From Bacillus sp. BA3 (GTDB lineage Bacteria > Bacillota > Bacilli > Bacillales > DSM-1321), in the NCBI GenBank assembly GCA_002835675.1, contig PIZR01000002.1, positions 344,277 to 408,276 on the forward strand: a DNA stretch of 64,000 bases, given 5' to 3'. This document shows positions 62,523-64,000 of the stretch, in pieces. Made by a program: the position numbers and the translations under genes. Under the pieces are notes generated by a model. That model did no database searches and was not told where the DNA came from. It worked only from the letters and a program-made list of their open reading frames with translations. Within the stretch, counting starts at the first letter, position 1. Every line of letters starts with the position of its first letter.

Positions 62523-63836
62523 CTATTTCTTTCTCTGTATACGACGTTCACGTTTTTTAAAGTTTTCCACATCTCGTTGAATTTTCTTCTTGTATCCTGG
62601 CTTGACTTTAGTTGGCTTCTTGACGTGCCTGCTCGCTTTAACATCGATATCAGATTTTTGTTTTTTACGGTTTTTCCGTTTATTACGTTCATCGATATCA
62701 ACCCAATCACCGTTTTGGATATCCGCATCACGGAATTCAATGCCCATTTTTTCAAGGCGGTTCAGTGAATCTTCATCGGATGTATCGTAAATGGTAGTGG
62801 CAATGCCTGAATATCCGGCACGAGCCGTCCTTCCCGTCCTATGGATATAAAAATCCAAATCTGAAGGCAATTCATAGTTAATGATATGACTTACACCTTC
62901 AATATCGATTCCACGGGAAGCCAGATCTGTCGCAACGATGAATTGATACTCCAGATCATTGATTTGCTTCATCATTTTTTTACGCTCACGAGGCGATAAA
63001 TCACCATGAATACGGCCGACATTCAACCCTTTTTCAATCAAGGAGTTAGCCACATGATCCGCCATTTTTTTTGTGTTTGTGAAAATAATCGCCAAATATG
63101 GATTATAACGAACGATGATATCATGAAGTAACTGCTCTCTGTTACGGTGACGAATCGGTACGAGAACATGTTCAATTTTCGAAGCGGTCGCCTGCTTGGG
63201 ATTCACTTGAACATACTTTGGATTCTCCATATATTTATTTAAAAACGGCTTCAATTTTTCTGGGATGGTTGCCGAAAAGACAAGCATTTGAATTTTTTCA
63301 GCCATACGTGATGCAAATATATCGACATCTTCAATGAAGCCCATGTCTAGCATAAGGTCCGCTTCATCGACTACAAGCATTTTTGCTGTATAAACCTGTA
63401 ATGCCTGAGCTGCAACCAAGTCCTTGATCCGGCCCGGTGTACCGATTACCAATTGCGGCTGTGTCTTCAATTTATCTATCATTCGCTGTTTATCAGTACC
63501 ACCGATGAAACAACGGACTTGAATCTGCTCATCCTCAGGGAAATGGTCAGCAATTTTCAAAGCTTCTTTGTAGATTTGGTTCGCTAACTCACGGGTTGGT
63601 GCGGAAATAATCGCTTGAACCTCATTCTTACCGGCATCAAGCCTGTTCATGATCGGCAGCAAATAGGAATGTGTCTTCCCTGTTCCTGTCTGCGACTGTC
63701 CAATTAAGCTACTTCCCTTTAAAAGCGACGGAAGCACGCGCTCTTGAATTTCCGTCGGCTTATCGAACCCTAAAGTACGAACCGCATCTAGAATGTAGCT
63801 TTTCAAATTAAATCGTTCAAATTGATTTTGTTTCAT
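62523..63836 (-). CDS. cshB: DEAD-box RNA helicase CshB
   Basis: A 437-residue cold-shock-associated helicase. Q motif, Walker A SQTGTGKTH, DEAD box VDEADLMLDMG, SATIPE, HGDLSPRERKK, DLASRGIDIEG and HRTGRTARAG are present. The C-terminal tail is strongly basic (RKNRKKQKSD, KKKIQRD) and may bind RNA. AAAGGAG precedes the ATG at 63836. Matches B. subtilis yqfR. Confidence 0.95.
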   Translation of the reverse strand: MKQNQFERFNLKSYILDAVRTLGFDKPTEIQERVLPSLLKGSSLIGQSQTGTGKTHSYLLPIMNRLDAGKNEVQAIISAPTRELANQIYKEALKIADHFPEDEQIQVRCFIGGTDKQRMIDKLKTQPQLVIGTPGRIKDLVAAQALQVYTAKMLVVDEADLMLDMGFIEDVDIFASRMAEKIQMLVFSATIPEKLKPFLNKYMENPKYVQVNPKQATASKIEHVLVPIRHRNREQLLHDIIVRYNPYLAIIFTNTKKMADHVANSLIEKGLNVGRIHGDLSPRERKKMMKQINDLEYQFIVATDLASRGIDIEGVSHIINYELPSDLDFYIHRTGRTARAGYSGIATTIYDTSDEDSLNRLEKMGIEFRDADIQNGDWVDIDERNKRKNRKKQKSDIDVKASRHVKKPTKVKPGYKKKIQRDVENFKKRERRIQRKK

Positions 63837-63897
63837 CAAAAAACTCCTTTATCCTGTCAGTCATTAGACATGTCCTGTTATTATAATAAATTTCACA

Positions 63898-64000
63898 CAA
63901 AAAGCGCAAGCGCCTGGGTTGCTCGTGAAGAAAATAGGGATTGACCCATAAGGCGCTTTTTGCCTTATGAGGGCGATCATCTTTTTCACAACGAGCTAGG
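63898..64000. repeat. REP-like palindromic element, cut by window end
   Basis: AAAAAGCGCAAGCGCCTGGG is followed by an inner palindrome (AAGCGCCT...AGGCGCTT) and by the near-complement of CCTGGGTTGCTCGTGAAG (CTTTTTCACAACGAGCTAGG at the edge). It is a long cruciform whose outer arms close only beyond base 64000. This wording is typical of Bacillus REP-type repeats, from memory. Confidence 0.6.

Overview
The window is a chromosomal segment of a low-GC, endospore-forming Bacillaceae bacterium. The evidence is a spoIIIA sporulation operon, the comG competence operon, spore photoproduct lyase, and a gene order that runs almost gene for gene parallel to the yqh-yqg-yqf segment of Bacillus subtilis. 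Differences from B. subtilis (nrdJ and splB inserted, no sin-tasA block, single pstB plus phoU, znuCB joined to zur) point to another Bacillus-like genus such as Peribacillus. That placement is inference. Most genes lie on the minus strand. Strain-level identity cannot be decided from sequence reading alone.

Layout, left to right. 1-3.5 kb: spoIIIAA-AF (minus; AF cut by the window edge). 3.5-4.25 kb: a gene-poor stretch with a GC-rich stem-loop repeat and the wreck of an IS1182-like transposase. 4.25-10.8 kb: efp-papA-aroQ, yqhR, yqhQ, yqhP, yqhO, splB. 11.2-15.6 kb: the B12-dependent ribonucleotide reductase nrdJ with two NrdR-type boxes, lipM, and a rhodanese-like gene lacking the catalytic cysteine. 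15.7-20 kb: gcvT-gcvPA-gcvPB behind a tandem glycine riboswitch. 20.3-27.3 kb: yqhH-yqhG, yqzE and comGA-GG. 27.3-43.9 kb: mgsR, a cysteine-rich SufR-like regulator, small membrane proteins, methyltransferase, yqgX, yqgU, yqgT, a second decayed IS copy, lipoteichoic-acid-synthase-like yqgS, glcK-yqgQ, gluP, yqgN, rpmG and several proteins of unknown function. 44-48.5 kb: pstSCAB-phoU with a PhoP-box-like array of 11-bp-spaced repeats. 48.6-52.2 kb: pbpA and yqgE. 52.25-53.1 kb: a tandem array of 106-bp hairpin units with a 21-bp repeat array nested in its last unit. 53.2-58.9 kb: sodA, yqgC, yqgB, a SinI-like micro-gene, yqfZ, ispG, yqfX, yqfW. 59-64 kb: znuC-znuB-zur, yqfT, nfo, cshB and the start of a REP-like palindrome.

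The genes form recognisable modules. These are the mother-cell secretion complex of sporulation, the competence pseudopilus, glycine cleavage under glycine control, high-affinity phosphate uptake under likely PhoP control, and zinc uptake with its own repressor. I found no phage, CRISPR, toxin-antitoxin or defence island, and no clear undescribed multi-gene system. The most unexplained structures are the nested tandem arrays at 52.25-53.1 kb, the two parallel stem-loop plus IS wrecks at 3.7-4.2 and 34.2-34.7 kb, an apparent ATT start codon in spoIIIAD, and an orphan SinI-like micro-gene in a chromosome segment that lacks the sin-tasA locus at its usual place.
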